Shown here: piece after piece, positions 53,737 through 64,000 of the stretch
How the letters are laid out: each line of letters opens with the position of its first letter
How positions within the stretch are numbered: position 1 is the first letter of the stretch
Source of the DNA: Emiliania huxleyi CCMP1516
Lineage: Eukaryota > Haptophyta > Isochrysidales > Noelaerhabdaceae
Length of the DNA stretch: 64,000 nt
Reading direction: 5' to 3'
NCBI RefSeq assembly: GCF_000372725.1
Contig: NW_005198243.1
Span: 357,590 to 421,589, forward strand
The notes under the pieces: model-generated
Told to the model about the DNA's origin: nothing
Databases searched by the model: none
The model's input: the letters and a program-made list of their open reading frames with translations, nothing else
Position numbers and translations under genes: made by a program

Positions 53737-56700
53737 TCAGACCTGCCGCTGCACCGACGACGCCTCGCCGGCAGAGACGTCGCGCGCCTCCGCAGAGCTG
53801 CGGCTGCTCATCTTGGCGAACACCCGGCTGAGGCCGCCAAAGCTTCGCTTCGCGAGGCTGGTGCTGCCCTCAGCGACGCTGCCTGAAACGAGGAGGTCCG
53901 CCCGCGACCGAGCGGGGGTCGCGCCTAGGCTCTTTGCCAGAAGCACGAGCGAAACCTGCGGGCAGGGACGGCCCTGCTCGTCACGAAAGGCAAAGTCGAG
54001 CTGTGGGAGAGAGGGCGCGCGCCTTGCGGTGGCGCCCCGGGAAGCACGATTTTGCCAGGTCCTTGTAGAGTCCGCCGGCGATGAGCTCCTGCGGCGTTGG
54101 GAGGAGAGGGTTGTGGGGGGAGGGGAGGCTCGGGACGGGCGTCACTGTGAGACATCCGCTCCTGCGGCGTGACTTCGAAAAAGCGCGCGAACTGGCAGCC
54201 GCCGAGCGCGGGGTCGTTCTCGTGCGCCATGACGATCTTCAGCTTGTCCTCGCGCGCTTGCTTGACCTGCTCGGCCAGCCGCTCGCCGTCCTCCTCCAGC
54301 CAGGTATTCTGATTGAGGTACAACAGCATGTGGGTCACATCGGCGGCGCGGCGCGATCGGCGTGCCAACCCGCGAAGTGCCGTGGAGGGGCGTGCTGATG
54401 CAGAGGAGCCAACGTCCGCAACGGTGGAGACGGTGAGGCCGGGAAAGGCCCTGGCAAGCTCGCAGGCCAGCTCTGCGGCGCCCGGGTTGGCCGGCGAGGC
54501 CCAGAGCGTGCACGGTTTGGAAAAGGCGAGCGGCTGGCTCTCTGGCTCGCCCGACACGCAGAGCGGGAGGGAGGCCTCGTTCAGATAGTTGGGCGAGCAG
54601 AGGAGCACCGCCTAGGGTGCTTCAAGTGGAGTCGGTCGGGAGAGAGGGACTGCGAAGCGGCTGGCTGTGGCCGGCGGCGCCTCGGCGATGATCTTGAGCG
54701 AGACGAGCTGAAACTCTTCGATGCGATACCAAATCGTGAGCGGCCAGTCGTTGTCAAAGATGGCCGGCTGCAGGTCCTCGGGGCACTCGCCGCGCAGCGC
54801 CTGGAGCGTCCCGCCGCCCTTTTCAGGGTCCGCTTCTTGGACGAGGACGAGCGGCTTGTCCTTCTCGAGCGACGAGCGGACCTCTCGGAGGCAGTTCTGT
54901 GGCGCGGGCGAGGCGGCAGTTCTTGGGGCCAGGGTGCGGTAGAGGCGGGGTGGGAGGAAGAGGCGAGCCTTGGAGCGGAAGTAGCCCTGCGAGAGGAAGA
55001 AGAGGATGACCTGCGAGCTCTGGATGTACTCCTCCAGCGCCCCGATATCCTTGAGATCATCTACCTATGAGCACACCGCGGTGCGTCAAGGGGGGCTCTG
55101 TGTGTAGCTTAAGCAGCGCTGATGAGCATGTGCGCGCGTCGAGAAAGACTTTGATGTCCGGCAGCAGCTGCTCGAGCTCACCCTTGATGACCTTGACGGC
55201 GTCTTGACCGGTCGACCTATTCGTTTGGGTGAGGGGTGGGGGTCATGCCGGCTGTTTCGGTCCCTCTCTCCCTCCATAGCCGTGACTCACCAGATGTGGC
55301 TGTTGAAGAGGTGCCACGTGAGGCCCCTCACGATGCTCAGCTCGGGGGGCTGCTTGGTCGAGACGAGTCGGATCGTGGGGATCTTGGCGACGCGACGGGC
55401 GGCGATGATGGCGCCGACGAGGAAGAAGGCGAGCACGACTGCAACGAGGATGATCATCGAGTCGACAATCACATTGAGGCTGCGGAAGCCGAGGACATCG
55501 GCGGGGTCGGCTTCCTGGTACCGCTCCTGGATGCCGAGGAAGATGGTGCTCCAGTTGGTGCCGAGGAAGAGGAGGAGGAGCACGAGGCTCGTGGCGACGG
55601 CGAGCACGTTGTCCTCGACCCGCTTGTACGGCCGCACGACAGCGAGTGCGACGGCGTAGCATGAGCAGATGAGCGTCGCCACCACGAGGCGAACAAAGGC
55701 GCGCTCCTCCGGGATCAGAAGCACGAAGCCAGTCAGCACGAGCTTGCGCGCCAGCTCGACCGCCTCCCACCAGTACCAGGTCTTCTCGTACTCCCGGTGG
55801 AGGAAGGCGGTGGCCCGCGTCAGAGCAGTCGGCGTCTTGGCCTGCAGCGGCTTGTAGCAAGCGGCGAGGAGCGACGTGAAGAGGACCAGCGAGCCGGCGG
55901 GCCAGAGGACGATGAAGCCGGTGGCGAGGGCGGTGATGGGTCCGTGATCGTCGGAGCCGCACTTGACGCTCGCGTCCTGCCGCATGTAGGAGACCTGCTC
56001 TAGCTCCTCGCCGGGCGGAGAGGTGGTGTAGGCCTATCAGCAGAACGTTGCGAGGACTGAGGGGTGTGGTGTTGTGAGCAACGGCAATCATCAGCTGTGA
56101 GAGGGCGCCTGGCACGACCAGGAGCGGAAGATGGAGGCGCTGATGGAGGGCACGAAGCAGAAGATGAGCACAAGGCCGGCCGGCGTGAGGTCGAGGAGGC
56201 CGAGGGCCACCTCCGCGTACCACGATCTCTCGCGCGGCGCCGGGGCGGCGCGCCAGCAGCGGAGCCGCAGGCTTATTCCCGCGATCATTAGCAGGGCGAT
56301 GAGCGCGACGGGGGAGAGGGCGATGGCGAGGAGCCGCAGAGCGTAGCCGAGGCACTGCTCCGGCAGGAAAAAGCCAGACCAGTCGATGGAGATCACGTTG
56401 GCCAAGTTGTCCGTCCAGCCCGTGTACTTGTCCGGCAGCCGCGCGGAGTAGGTGGAGGAGAGGACGGTGCAGGTCTGATAGAAGCCAAACAGGATCTTGA
56501 GCTTTGCCGTCATTCCGACCCCGACGTAGTACTTGACGGAGCGGTCTGCAAAGCGGAGGATAGAGCCGATGATGCGCTCCTTCCGCCACGGCATGTGGTA
56601 GGCCCACGCCGCCAAGCCGCACGCGACGCAGAGGCCGAGGACGAGGCCTACGATGCGGCCCGCCGCCGCGCCGCGCGCCGCGCACTCCTTGCAGTTGACG

Positions 56701-59700
56701 CCATCGACGAGGTAATGGTTCTCTGCGGCGCAGAGCTGGCACTCGGGGCCTTTGAAGCCGGAAGCGCAGTACTCGTCCGAAGAGCTCACCTCCATCCTCC
56801 GGCGACGAGAGGCCTCTGCCTCGCTGCCGGCGCATCGCTTCTCGCCGGCCTCGCCATCGCCGCCAAAGCCGCCGCACTCTGCCAGCACGGCGGTAAAGGG
56901 GCTGGCGCGCCAGAAGCCGGCCGGGATACCGAGGGACTCGAGAGTCGTGTTGACTGGGCAGTCGGCGTTCGGCGGGCAGGACTTGCAGTACTCGGTCGGG
57001 GATTTGAACATATCGTCCGGGCCGGCAGTCGCGTTCCGCAAGTAGTAGTCGTCCATGCAAAACGAGCAGGTGGTGCTGCCGCTGACCGAGCTGAGGGGGT
57101 GAGGACATGGGACGCACAGGCCTTGGCCGGCGTTGGCGGCGTAACGGCCAGCCTCGCACTCGTCGCACGCGACGCTGCCTTGACTCGACGAGGTGCCGGC
57201 AAGGCAAGGCTCGCACTTGGACTGCCCCTCTTTCGCGGCGAAGGTGCCAGGCGAGCACGGCGTCGGCTCGATGCTGCCCGTGGAGCAAGCGCTGCCGGCG
57301 GGGCAGGCCGTGCACTCGCCCGCGTCGCTGAGGTTGGTTGCGCTCGTGTAGCTGCCCTTCTCGCACGGCAGCGGCGCCGCCGCGCCCTCGGCGCAGTAGC
57401 TGCCCTGCTCGCACGCGCGGCATCTCGTCGCGCCCGTGTAGTTCTGGTAGGTCCCTCCGCCGCAGCTGGCGCACTCGGAGAGGCCGCCCGTGGCGGCGTA
57501 GCTGCCCTCGCGACACGCCGTCTGCTGCGTCGAGCCCGTAGTGGCGAAGTAGCCCGGCGAGGCGTCGGTGCACTCGCTCGCGGCGGAGAGGTTGGTGCCG
57601 GTCGAGTAGCTGCCAGCCTCGCACGGCAGCGCCGCCGCCGCGCCAACAGCGCAGTAGCCGCCCGCCTCGCACGGCTTGCACGCCGTCTGCGCCTCCGCGT
57701 CCTGGTACGTGCCGGCGGAACAGGGCGTGCACTCGCCCTGCCTGGTCTCGTTCGTGTACGACCCCTTGGCGCACGCCGTCTGCTGCGTCGAGCCCGTGGT
57801 GGCGAAGTGGCCCGGCGAGGCGTCGGTGCACTCGCTCGCGGCGGAGAGGTTGGTGGCGCGCGAGTAGCTGCCAGTCTCGCACGGCAGCGCCGCCGCCGCG
57901 CCAACAGCGCAGTAGCCGCCCGCCTCGCACGGCTTGCACGCCGTCTGCGCCTCCGCGTCCTGGTACGTGCCGCCGGAACAGGGCGTGCACTCGCCCTGCC
58001 TGGTCTCGTTCGTGTACGACCCCTTGGCGCACGCCGTCTGCTGCGTCGAGCCCGTGGTGGCGAAGTGGCCCGGCGAGGCGTCGGTGCACTCGCTCGCGGC
58101 GGAGAGGTTGGTGCCGGTCGAGTAGCTGCCAGCCTCGCACGGCAGCGCCGCCGCCGCGCCAACAGCGCAGTAGCCGCCCGCCTCGCACGGCTTGCACGCC
58201 GTCTGCGCCTCCGCGTCCTGGTACGTGCCGCCGGAACAGGGCGTGCACTCGCCCTGCCTGGTCTCGTTCGTGTACGACCCCTTGGCGCACGCCGTCTGCT
58301 GCGTCGAGCCGGTGGTGGCGAAGTGGCCCGGCGAGGCGTCGGTGCACTCGCTCGCGTCGGTGAGGTCGGTGGCGTTCGAGTACGACCCGGCGGGGCAGGG
58401 AAGTGGCACGCTCGTCCCCTTCGGGCAGTAATGACCCGCATCGCAGGGCAGCGCCTCATAGGTCGCCTCCGTGGGGCATTTGTAGCCTGCGGGGCAGCGG
58501 CCGGCGCAGCTGCTGCTCGACTGCTCCTTTGGGTCGGCCGAGCCGAGGAGGCCGGCGGCGCAGGCAAAGGGGAAGTCCTCATCGACGGGCAGCAGCGGCA
58601 GCTGGTAGAGGTTCACGCCGAGGAGAGAGGGGTCGTCCTCCCAGTTGCAGGGCTGCACGAAGGTCGGGTTCTGGCAGTACCGAGGAGGCTGGTCGACTGC
58701 TGTGAGGGCGAGGGCGCAATAGTCGCGGTGCTCGAGGCAAGCCGTCTGCTTGCACACGCCGCGCTCGTCGCAAGCCTGTGTTTGCTTGCACCGTTCAACG
58801 TTGTCGCTGCACGAGGGGTAAGAGCACGCCTCCCGGTACACCTCGCAGCGCGCGTTCGGCAGCCAGCGGCCGGCGGGGGCGGGGAGGGTATAGGAGACCT
58901 CGCCAGCGAGCAGGAAGATGGAGCTCCCCTCTGTAACTGGGGCAGAGCAGCCGCTGATGAGTGTGCCGTCGCTAAGGGAGGTGCGCCCTCCCGCCGAGTA
59001 GAGGCCGCCGCCATGCTGAGCAGAGCAGCCGCTGATGAGGGTGCCGTCGCTAAGGGAGGTGCGCCCTCCCGCCGAGTAGAGGCCGCCGCCAGACTCTGTG
59101 GCGATGCAGCTGGAGATGGTTGAGCGGGCCAGGCTGGCTGAGCCCCAGGCCACGTAAACTGCGCCGCCAAACGTGGCATTGCAGCCAGAGATGGTGGATT
59201 CGGTCACGATGAGGTCAGTGTCAGCCGTGTATGTAGCTCCGCCGTGCCCCGCGTCCCCTACTACAGCAGCGCCGCCAGCCGAGCAGCCCGACACGGCCGA
59301 TTCGATTAGCGAGACCGCACCGCTGCCATACGCGTAGACGACGCCGCCGATCTGCGGTGGCGAGGAGAGAGCGGGGTGAGGCAGCCGTGGCCCTCTCTAT
59401 CACTCGACCCGCTGCCGTGCGGCGCTGCAGGGCGGCGGCCAGCTCTACGCTGCGCACCCCGCCATAGCCAGCCGAGCAGCCCGACACGTCCGAGCCGATG
59501 ATCGAGACCGCACCTGCTCGACGACGTGCACCGCTGTCCTCCGAGTAGACGACGCCGCCGTACTGTGGTTTCGAGGAGAGAGCGGGGTGAGGCTGCCGTG
59601 GCCCTCTTTATCTCTCGCCCCGCTGCCGTGGGCGCTGGAGGGGTGCGGCTAGCTCTACGCGGCGCACCCCGCCAACCGAACAGCCCGACACGGTCGTGCC

Positions 59701-62700
59701 GGTTATCGAGACCGCACCGCTGTCCTCCGAGTAGACGACGCCGCCGTTCTGCGGTTGGGAGGAGAGAGCGGGGTGAGGCAGCCGTGTCCCTCTCTATCAC
59801 TCGAACCGTTGCCGTGTGGTGCTGCAGGGCGGCGGCTAGCTCTACGCGGCACACCCAGCCAGCCGAGCAGCCCGACACGTGCGAGCCGATTAGCGAGACC
59901 GCACCGCTGTACCGCGCGTAGACGACGCCGCCGTCCTGCGGTTGCGAGGAGAGAGTGGGGTGAGGCAGCCGTGGCCCCTCTCTACCTCTCGCCCTGCTGC
60001 CGTGCGGCGCCGCTCTCGACACGCACCCCTTGGGCACGCACATAGCCAGCATAGCAGCCCGCCACGGTCGTGCCGGTTATCGAGACCGCACCGCTGTCGT
60101 CCGAGTAGACGACGCCGCCGTTCTGCGGTTGCGAGGAGAGAGCGGGGTGAGGCAGCCGTGTCCCTCTCTATCACTCGAACCGCTGCCGTGCGGCGCTGCA
60201 GGGCGGCTAGCTCTACGCGGCGCACAAGAGCCGAGCAGCTCGTCACGGACGAGCCATTTATCGAGACCGCACCGCTGTACTGCGTGTAGACGACGCCGCC
60301 GTCCTGCGGTTGCGAGGAGAGAGCGGGGTGAGGCGGCCGTGGCCCTCTCTATCACTCGACCCGCTGCCGTGCGGCGCTGCAGGGCGGCGGCCAGCTCTAC
60401 GCTGCGCACCCTGCCAGCCGAGCAGCCCGACACGGTCGTGCCGGTTATCGAGACCGCACCGCTGTCGTCCGAGTAGACGACGCCGCCGTCCTGCGGTTGC
60501 GAGGAGAGAGCGGGGTGAGGCAGCCGTGTCCCTCTCTATCACTCGAACCGCTGCCGTGCGGCGCTGCAGGGCGGCTAGCTCTACGCGGCGCACAAGAGCC
60601 GAGCAGCTCGTCACGGACGAGCCATTTATCGAGACCGCACCGCTGTCCTGCGTGTAGACGACGCCGCCGTCCTGCGGTTGGGAGGAGAGAGCGGGGTGAG
60701 GCAGCCGTGGTCCTCTCTATCACTCGCCCCGCTGCCGTGCGGCGCTGCAGGGCGGCTAGCTCTACGCGGCGCACAAGAGCCGAGCAGCCCGACACGGTCG
60801 AGCCGATTATCGAGACCGCACCGCTGTACTGCGTGTAGACGACGCCGCCGTTCTGCGGTTGCGAGGAGAGAGCGGGGTGAGGCGGCCGTGGCCCTCTCCA
60901 TCTCTCGCCCCGCTGCCGTGCGGCGCTGCAGGGGTGGCGGCTAGCTCTACGCGGCGCACAGAGTCAGCAGAGCAGTCCCTGACAGTCGAGTCGATGATCT
61001 CGACGTCGCCTGCGCCGTCAGCTTGCACAACGCCGCCGCTGTCCCCCGCCCACCCGTTGACGAGGGTCAGCCCCCGCAGGGTGAGGCTGCAGCCGCCCTC
61101 GAGGTAAAAGAGCCTGGTCTCTCGCTTGCCGTCGAGCGTCGCGCCCTCGCCGCTGCTCGCGACGGTCACTTTGATGGTGGAGGTGCAGCTGATCTGGCTG
61201 CCCAGCTTGAAGTGCGCACTGGGCGGTAGGTAGATGGAGACGTTGGCAGCAGTAGCAGTAGCCTCCTCGATCAGGTTGCGGAGCTGGTCCTCGCTCTCCG
61301 CGGCGACATCGAAGCCGGGGGAGAGCGGCGGCAGCGGCGGCAGCGGGGGCGGTGTTGGCGGTGGAGGCGGTGAAGGCGGTGGAGGCGGCGCTGGTGGCGG
61401 TGAAGGCGGCCGGGTCGCCCAGCAGATCTGACGGCAGAGGGAGGATAGGCATCAGAGAGGAGAAGGAAGGGGAGCGAGAGGGACCAGGGGCGCGCCTTCC
61501 AGCCCGACTCGACTACGCCACCATCCGACCGCCACTCGATGACGCCGTCCTCCGCCACCGCGCCACTCGGCCCCGAGGTGCCGCAGTACTTTGTGCCGTT
61601 GACGGTGAGATAGTCGTAGGGGCAGCCGTCGCCCGCCTCCACATCAAAGGCGATCGCCTCCAGCCCGACCGGCGGCACGCCGCTGATGGTGCACGTCTCG
61701 CTGTTGCCGTAGGTGTTCGGGTAGTTTGGCGACGCGGCGCACGAGCCGCCGTCGGTGAGCGAGCACGGGCCGGTGATGAAGTAGCCGCCAGGGAGGAGCG
61801 GCGGCGGCGGGATGGAAGGCGGCGGTGGTGGCGGTGATGGCGGTGAAGGCGGTGAAGGCGGTGAAGGTGGCCGGGTCGCCCAGCAGATCTGACGGCAGAG
61901 GGAGGATATAGGCATCAGAGAGGAGAAAGAAGGGGAGCGAGAGGGACCAGGGGCGCGCCTTCCAGCCCGGCCCGACTACGCTGCCATCCGATCGCCACTC
62001 GATGACGCCGTCCTCCGCCACCGCGCCACTCGGCCCCGAGGTGCCGCAGTACTTTGTGCCGTTGACGGTGAGATAGTCACATCCGCAGCTGCCGCATTGC
62101 TCCACATCAAAGGCGATCGCCTCCAGCCCGACCGGCGGCACGCCGCTGATGGTGCACGTCTCGCTGTTGCCGTAGGTGTTCGGGTAGTTTGGCGACGCGG
62201 CGCACGAGCCGCCGTCGGTGAGCGAGCACGGGCCGGTGATGAAGTAGCCGCCAGCAGGGAGGAGCGGCGGCGGCGGGATGGAAGGCGGCGAAGGCGGCGA
62301 AAGCGGTGATGGCGGTGGCGGCGGCAACAATGAGGGGGGCGAAGGCGGTGAGGGCGACAGCGGAGAGGCGATGTACAGATCCCAGTGCACGTCGGAGTAT
62401 GTGTTGGTTTCGACGCAGTTGAGATCGTAGTACTTGAGGTAGTAACCGCCGCCGCGCTTGTTCACCGTAATTGCGACGCACCCGATGTCGGCGTCGCAGT
62501 CCTTCTTCGCCGCGTCGAAGCAAATGGTGTATTCGGCCGAGCACCCATGGCCCGACTGCGCGCACACGTTCCAGGTCACGAATGCGCCGCTCCACGATGA
62601 GTCGACCCACGATGGCGACACGTACGTCTTCGAGCCGCCGCCGTCCGGCTCGCCGTCGCCGCCGCCGCCCACGCCGCCGCCTCCCTCCGCTTTGCCTGCG

Positions 62701-63890
62701 CCGCCGCCGTCCGGCTCGCCGTCGCCGCCGCCGCCCACGCCGCCGCCTCCCTCCGTTTTGCCTGCGCCGCCGCCGTCCGGCGGCGGAGACAGCGAGGCGG
62801 GCGGCGGCGGCGGCGAGGGCGTCGCGGAGGGAGGCGGTGAGGGCGACGCAAACGGCGGCGGCGGCGACGGCGGTGGCGTGGCCGCCTTGCCGGGCGGGGT
62901 GGGTGGCGGCGACGGCGGCGGGGTCGGAGCCTTGCCCGGCGGGAAGGGCGGCGGCGAAGGCGGAGGCGGCGCCGCTGATGGCGCGGCCGGCGGCGCCGCT
63001 GGTGGCGCGGTCGGTAGTAGCGCCGCTGGTGGCTCAGGCGGCGGCGCCGCTGGTGGCGCGGTCGGTAGCGCCGCTGGTGGTAGAACCACTGGTGGCGCGG
63101 CCGGCGGCGCCGCTGGTGGCGCGGTCGGTAGTAGCGCCGCTGGTGGCGCGGCCGGCGGCGCCGCTGGTATGCCGCGCGCGCCCTGCAGGCAGAAGAGGAT
63201 CACAATGCCGACTCGGAGAGCACGCGTGCTGGAGAGCAAAGGTACCGAGATCGCTGCGTGGCTGCGGCCCTGCACCCTCTTCTTCTTGACCTGCCCACGC
63301 AGCAGCTCAAGGCACGCCGCGAGGAAAAGCGCCAGCACGGCCGCACAAGGGTGGAGAAAGAGCAGAGACGCCGGCTCGATCTCTGAGCGGGCCGTGGCGG
63401 TCGTGAAGCTCTCCTTGAGTGAGGGGTCGCCGATCTTCGTCGCGCCGGAAGTCTCGTCAAAGGGGGCGAGCTCGGCGTAGGCGCTAATGAGGAGCTTGGA
63501 GGTAGTCGGGTAGGTCTTACCGATCCCGGTCTCGATCTTGGAGTGGGCCGTGGCGGTCTTGAGGCTCGCCTCGTTGCTCGTGGAGCCCGAGGCCTTGATC
63601 GGATCCTCAGAGACGCAGAGCTCGGTGAGCGGCTGCGGCGGCTCCGCGCACCACACAGGGGCGCCGCCGCCGCCGCACGTGAGACCGACGGAGTTGACGG
63701 TGGAGTCGGCGAGCGAGCCGTCGCCGATCCTGGCCGCGCCGGTGGACTCGCCAAAAGAGGAGAGCTCGGCGTCGGCGGCGGCGCCGATGGGCTTGACGGT
63801 GGTCGGGACGGCGGCGCGTGAGTCGGCGCCGCTGAACTTGGAGAGGTTGATCGGGTAAGAGAAGGTCAGATGGTGGGTGGCGTCCGGCAA
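53737..63890 (-). CDS. Candidate receptor: CUB, beta-helix, GCC2/GCC3 Cys repeats, multi-pass membrane region, TIR
   Basis: One minus-strand gene of about 10 kb. In protein order: hydrophobic signal (VGIVILFCLQGARG, 63195), Pro-rich linkers and a Cys domain (62390-62600). Two CUB domains follow (SCAASPNYPNTYG and CDYLTVNGTKYCG, 61480-62255). A parallel beta-helix starts with LTLRGLTLVNGW (61070) and runs through tandem exons to 58930. GCC2/GCC3 repeats follow (PCSGGTYQDAEAQTACKPCE, 57100-58430). Several membrane segments follow (from GRIVGLVLGLCVACGLAAWA, 56660, to 55380). Then a TIR domain: HLFNSHIWSTGQDAVKVIK, IKVFLD, VDDLKDIGALEEYI, LFFLSQGYFRSK and NCLREV. A further C-terminal region holds THMLLYLNQNTWLEEDGERL, and the stop is at 53737. 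Introns 56034-56108, 55065-55137, 54897-54968 and 54612-54680 are GC-AG and join domains in frame. The sequence upstream of 63890 is cut by vector, so the true start may be missing. Ligand and signalling output are unknown. Confidence 0.75.
54089..54161 (-). other. 73-bp GA-AG intron flanked by 13-bp perfect direct repeats
   Basis: GCTCCTGCGGCGT (plus strand) at 54085-54097 and 54158-54170. Its removal joins FFEVTPQ to ELIAGGLYKDLA in the TIR-receptor gene. Confidence 0.65.
57531..58345. repeat. 258-bp coding tandem repeat (GCC2/GCC3 modules)
   Basis: Three near-identical 258-bp (86-residue) units, with equivalent points at 57676, 57934 and 58192 and only a few substitutions. Each encodes CEAGSYS, ASECTDASPGHFATTGSTQQ, CAKGSYTNETRQGECTPC and YQDAEAQTACKPC. 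Near-identity implies recent duplication or gene conversion. Confidence 0.9.
58948..59095. repeat. 78-bp coding repeat (beta-helix rungs)
   Basis: Two 78-bp units encoding GGGLYSAGGRTSLSDGTLI followed by SGCSA, one rung of a parallel beta-helix each. Confidence 0.8.
59330..60990. repeat. Tandem exon-intron array, about nine units of 180-190 bp
   Basis: Each unit, read on the minus strand, is a 75-80-bp exon encoding a rung such as GGVVYSDDSGAVSITGTTVS plus GCSA. A near-identical intron of about 105-110 bp follows, beginning GTGCGCCGC and ending CTCCTCGCAACCGCAG. Exon starts lie near 60860, 60675, 60490, 60310, 60130, 59945, 59760 and 59575. Exons alternate between two sequence types (SITGTTVSGCSA and SINGSSVTSCSA). 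Confidence 0.8.
61480..62260. repeat. Duplicated CUB-domain unit
   Basis: Two copies of about 300 bp (61480-61790 and 61940-62255), nearly identical. They differ mainly at the Cys pair region (AGDGCPYDYL versus QCGSCGCDYL) and in the Pro-rich spacers. Confidence 0.8.
62640..63170. repeat. Pro/Gly/Ala-rich coding low-complexity region
   Basis: Encodes SPPPSPPP, GGGGVGGGGDGEPD (a 63-bp repeat near 62640-62765) and AAPPAAPP stretches of the receptor gene's N-terminal stalk. It resembles hydroxyproline-rich wall proteins of algae. Confidence 0.75.
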
Positions 63891-63917
63891 GGGCGCCAGA
63901 CGGGTCGGTCTGAAAGG

Positions 63918-64000
63918 GGTACCGCAGCTCGAATTCCGTAATCATGGGCTATAGTCTATTTCCCTATGTTGAAACTTGTTATTCCCGCCCTCATTTTCCC
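63918..64000. other. Cloning-vector sequence (pUC-type polylinker and lacZ region), degraded
   Basis: From GGTACC at 63918 the sequence follows the pUC polylinker order KpnI-SacI-EcoRI and then the start of lacZ-alpha (GTAATCATGG). Inserted and changed bases increase to the right, as in the low-quality end of a Sanger read. It is not genomic. Confidence 0.85.

Noticed and set aside
55243-59123. Very long alternative frames across the receptor gene (1034 codons minus, 842 codons plus)
   Set aside because: They are Arg/Ala/Gly-rich translations of the GC-rich repeats in wrong frames. The Cys-repeat frame on the minus strand has clear domain motifs.
63607-63945. Minus frame starting MITEFELRYP as N-terminus of the receptor gene
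   Set aside because: The start comes from vector lacZ sequence; only codons left of 63917 are genomic.

Overview
The window is nuclear DNA of a GC-rich eukaryotic alga, most likely a haptophyte of the Emiliania/Gephyrocapsa or Prymnesiales type. The evidence is: intron-split genes on both strands; plastid-type bipartite presequences (carotenoid isomerase-like gene, SAP-domain gene); short introns of about 40-180 bp, many with GC-AG and some with GA-AG borders; and intron tracts built of 10-base GAGATC-type units. The haptophyte call is inference. Nothing looks bacterial. A 100-N gap (25499-25598) and degraded cloning-vector sequence at the right end (63918-64000) point to a Sanger shotgun assembly, and some frameshifts may be read errors.

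Left third (1-21.8 kb). A 778-bp segment bounded by 25-bp inverted repeats; a sulfotransferase (-); a RING-H2-like exon (-); a SAP+PDZ protein (-) divergent from a five-domain-like carboxylesterase (+); a frameshifted secreted-type protein (-); a Tudor-like chromatin protein (+); a frameshifted short-chain dehydrogenase (-); a myosin-motor fragment (+); an unknown helical protein (-) and a retroelement remnant (-). Two members of an apparently undescribed mobile element family, bounded by (AG)n and (CT)n and by target-site duplications, lie at 14.1 kb and 19.9-21.8 kb.

Middle (21.8-47.4 kb). A many-exon plastid carotenoid isomerase-like gene (+); a glycosyltransferase/FkbM-like two-part protein (-) and a membrane protein (-); a HAD phosphatase (+); a large gene with a myristoylation-type N-terminus and two ADP-ribosyltransferase-like domains (-); a plastid SAP/YVPQG-repeat protein (+); a completely resolved isopentenyl phosphate kinase (-); and a glutathione S-transferase (-). 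The ART and GST genes share a 5' leader sequence of about 50 bases.

Right third (47.4-64 kb). A 2.4-kb TACG-rich block with 125-bp and 126-bp tandem arrays, a small basic protein (-), duplicated non-coding blocks, and then one gene of about 10 kb (-). It encodes a candidate receptor: signal/Pro-rich region, two CUB domains, a parallel beta-helix made of tandem exon-intron units, GCC2/GCC3 (ephrin-receptor-like) Cys repeats, a multi-pass membrane region and a cytoplasmic TIR domain that keeps the conserved glutamate of NAD-cleaving TIRs.

The most interesting points are the TIR receptor and its exon-intron array, the introns flanked by direct repeats (a footprint of intron insertion), and the (AG)n/(CT)n mobile element. 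Functional links between genes are not shown by the sequence, except that TIR and ART are both NAD-using folds.
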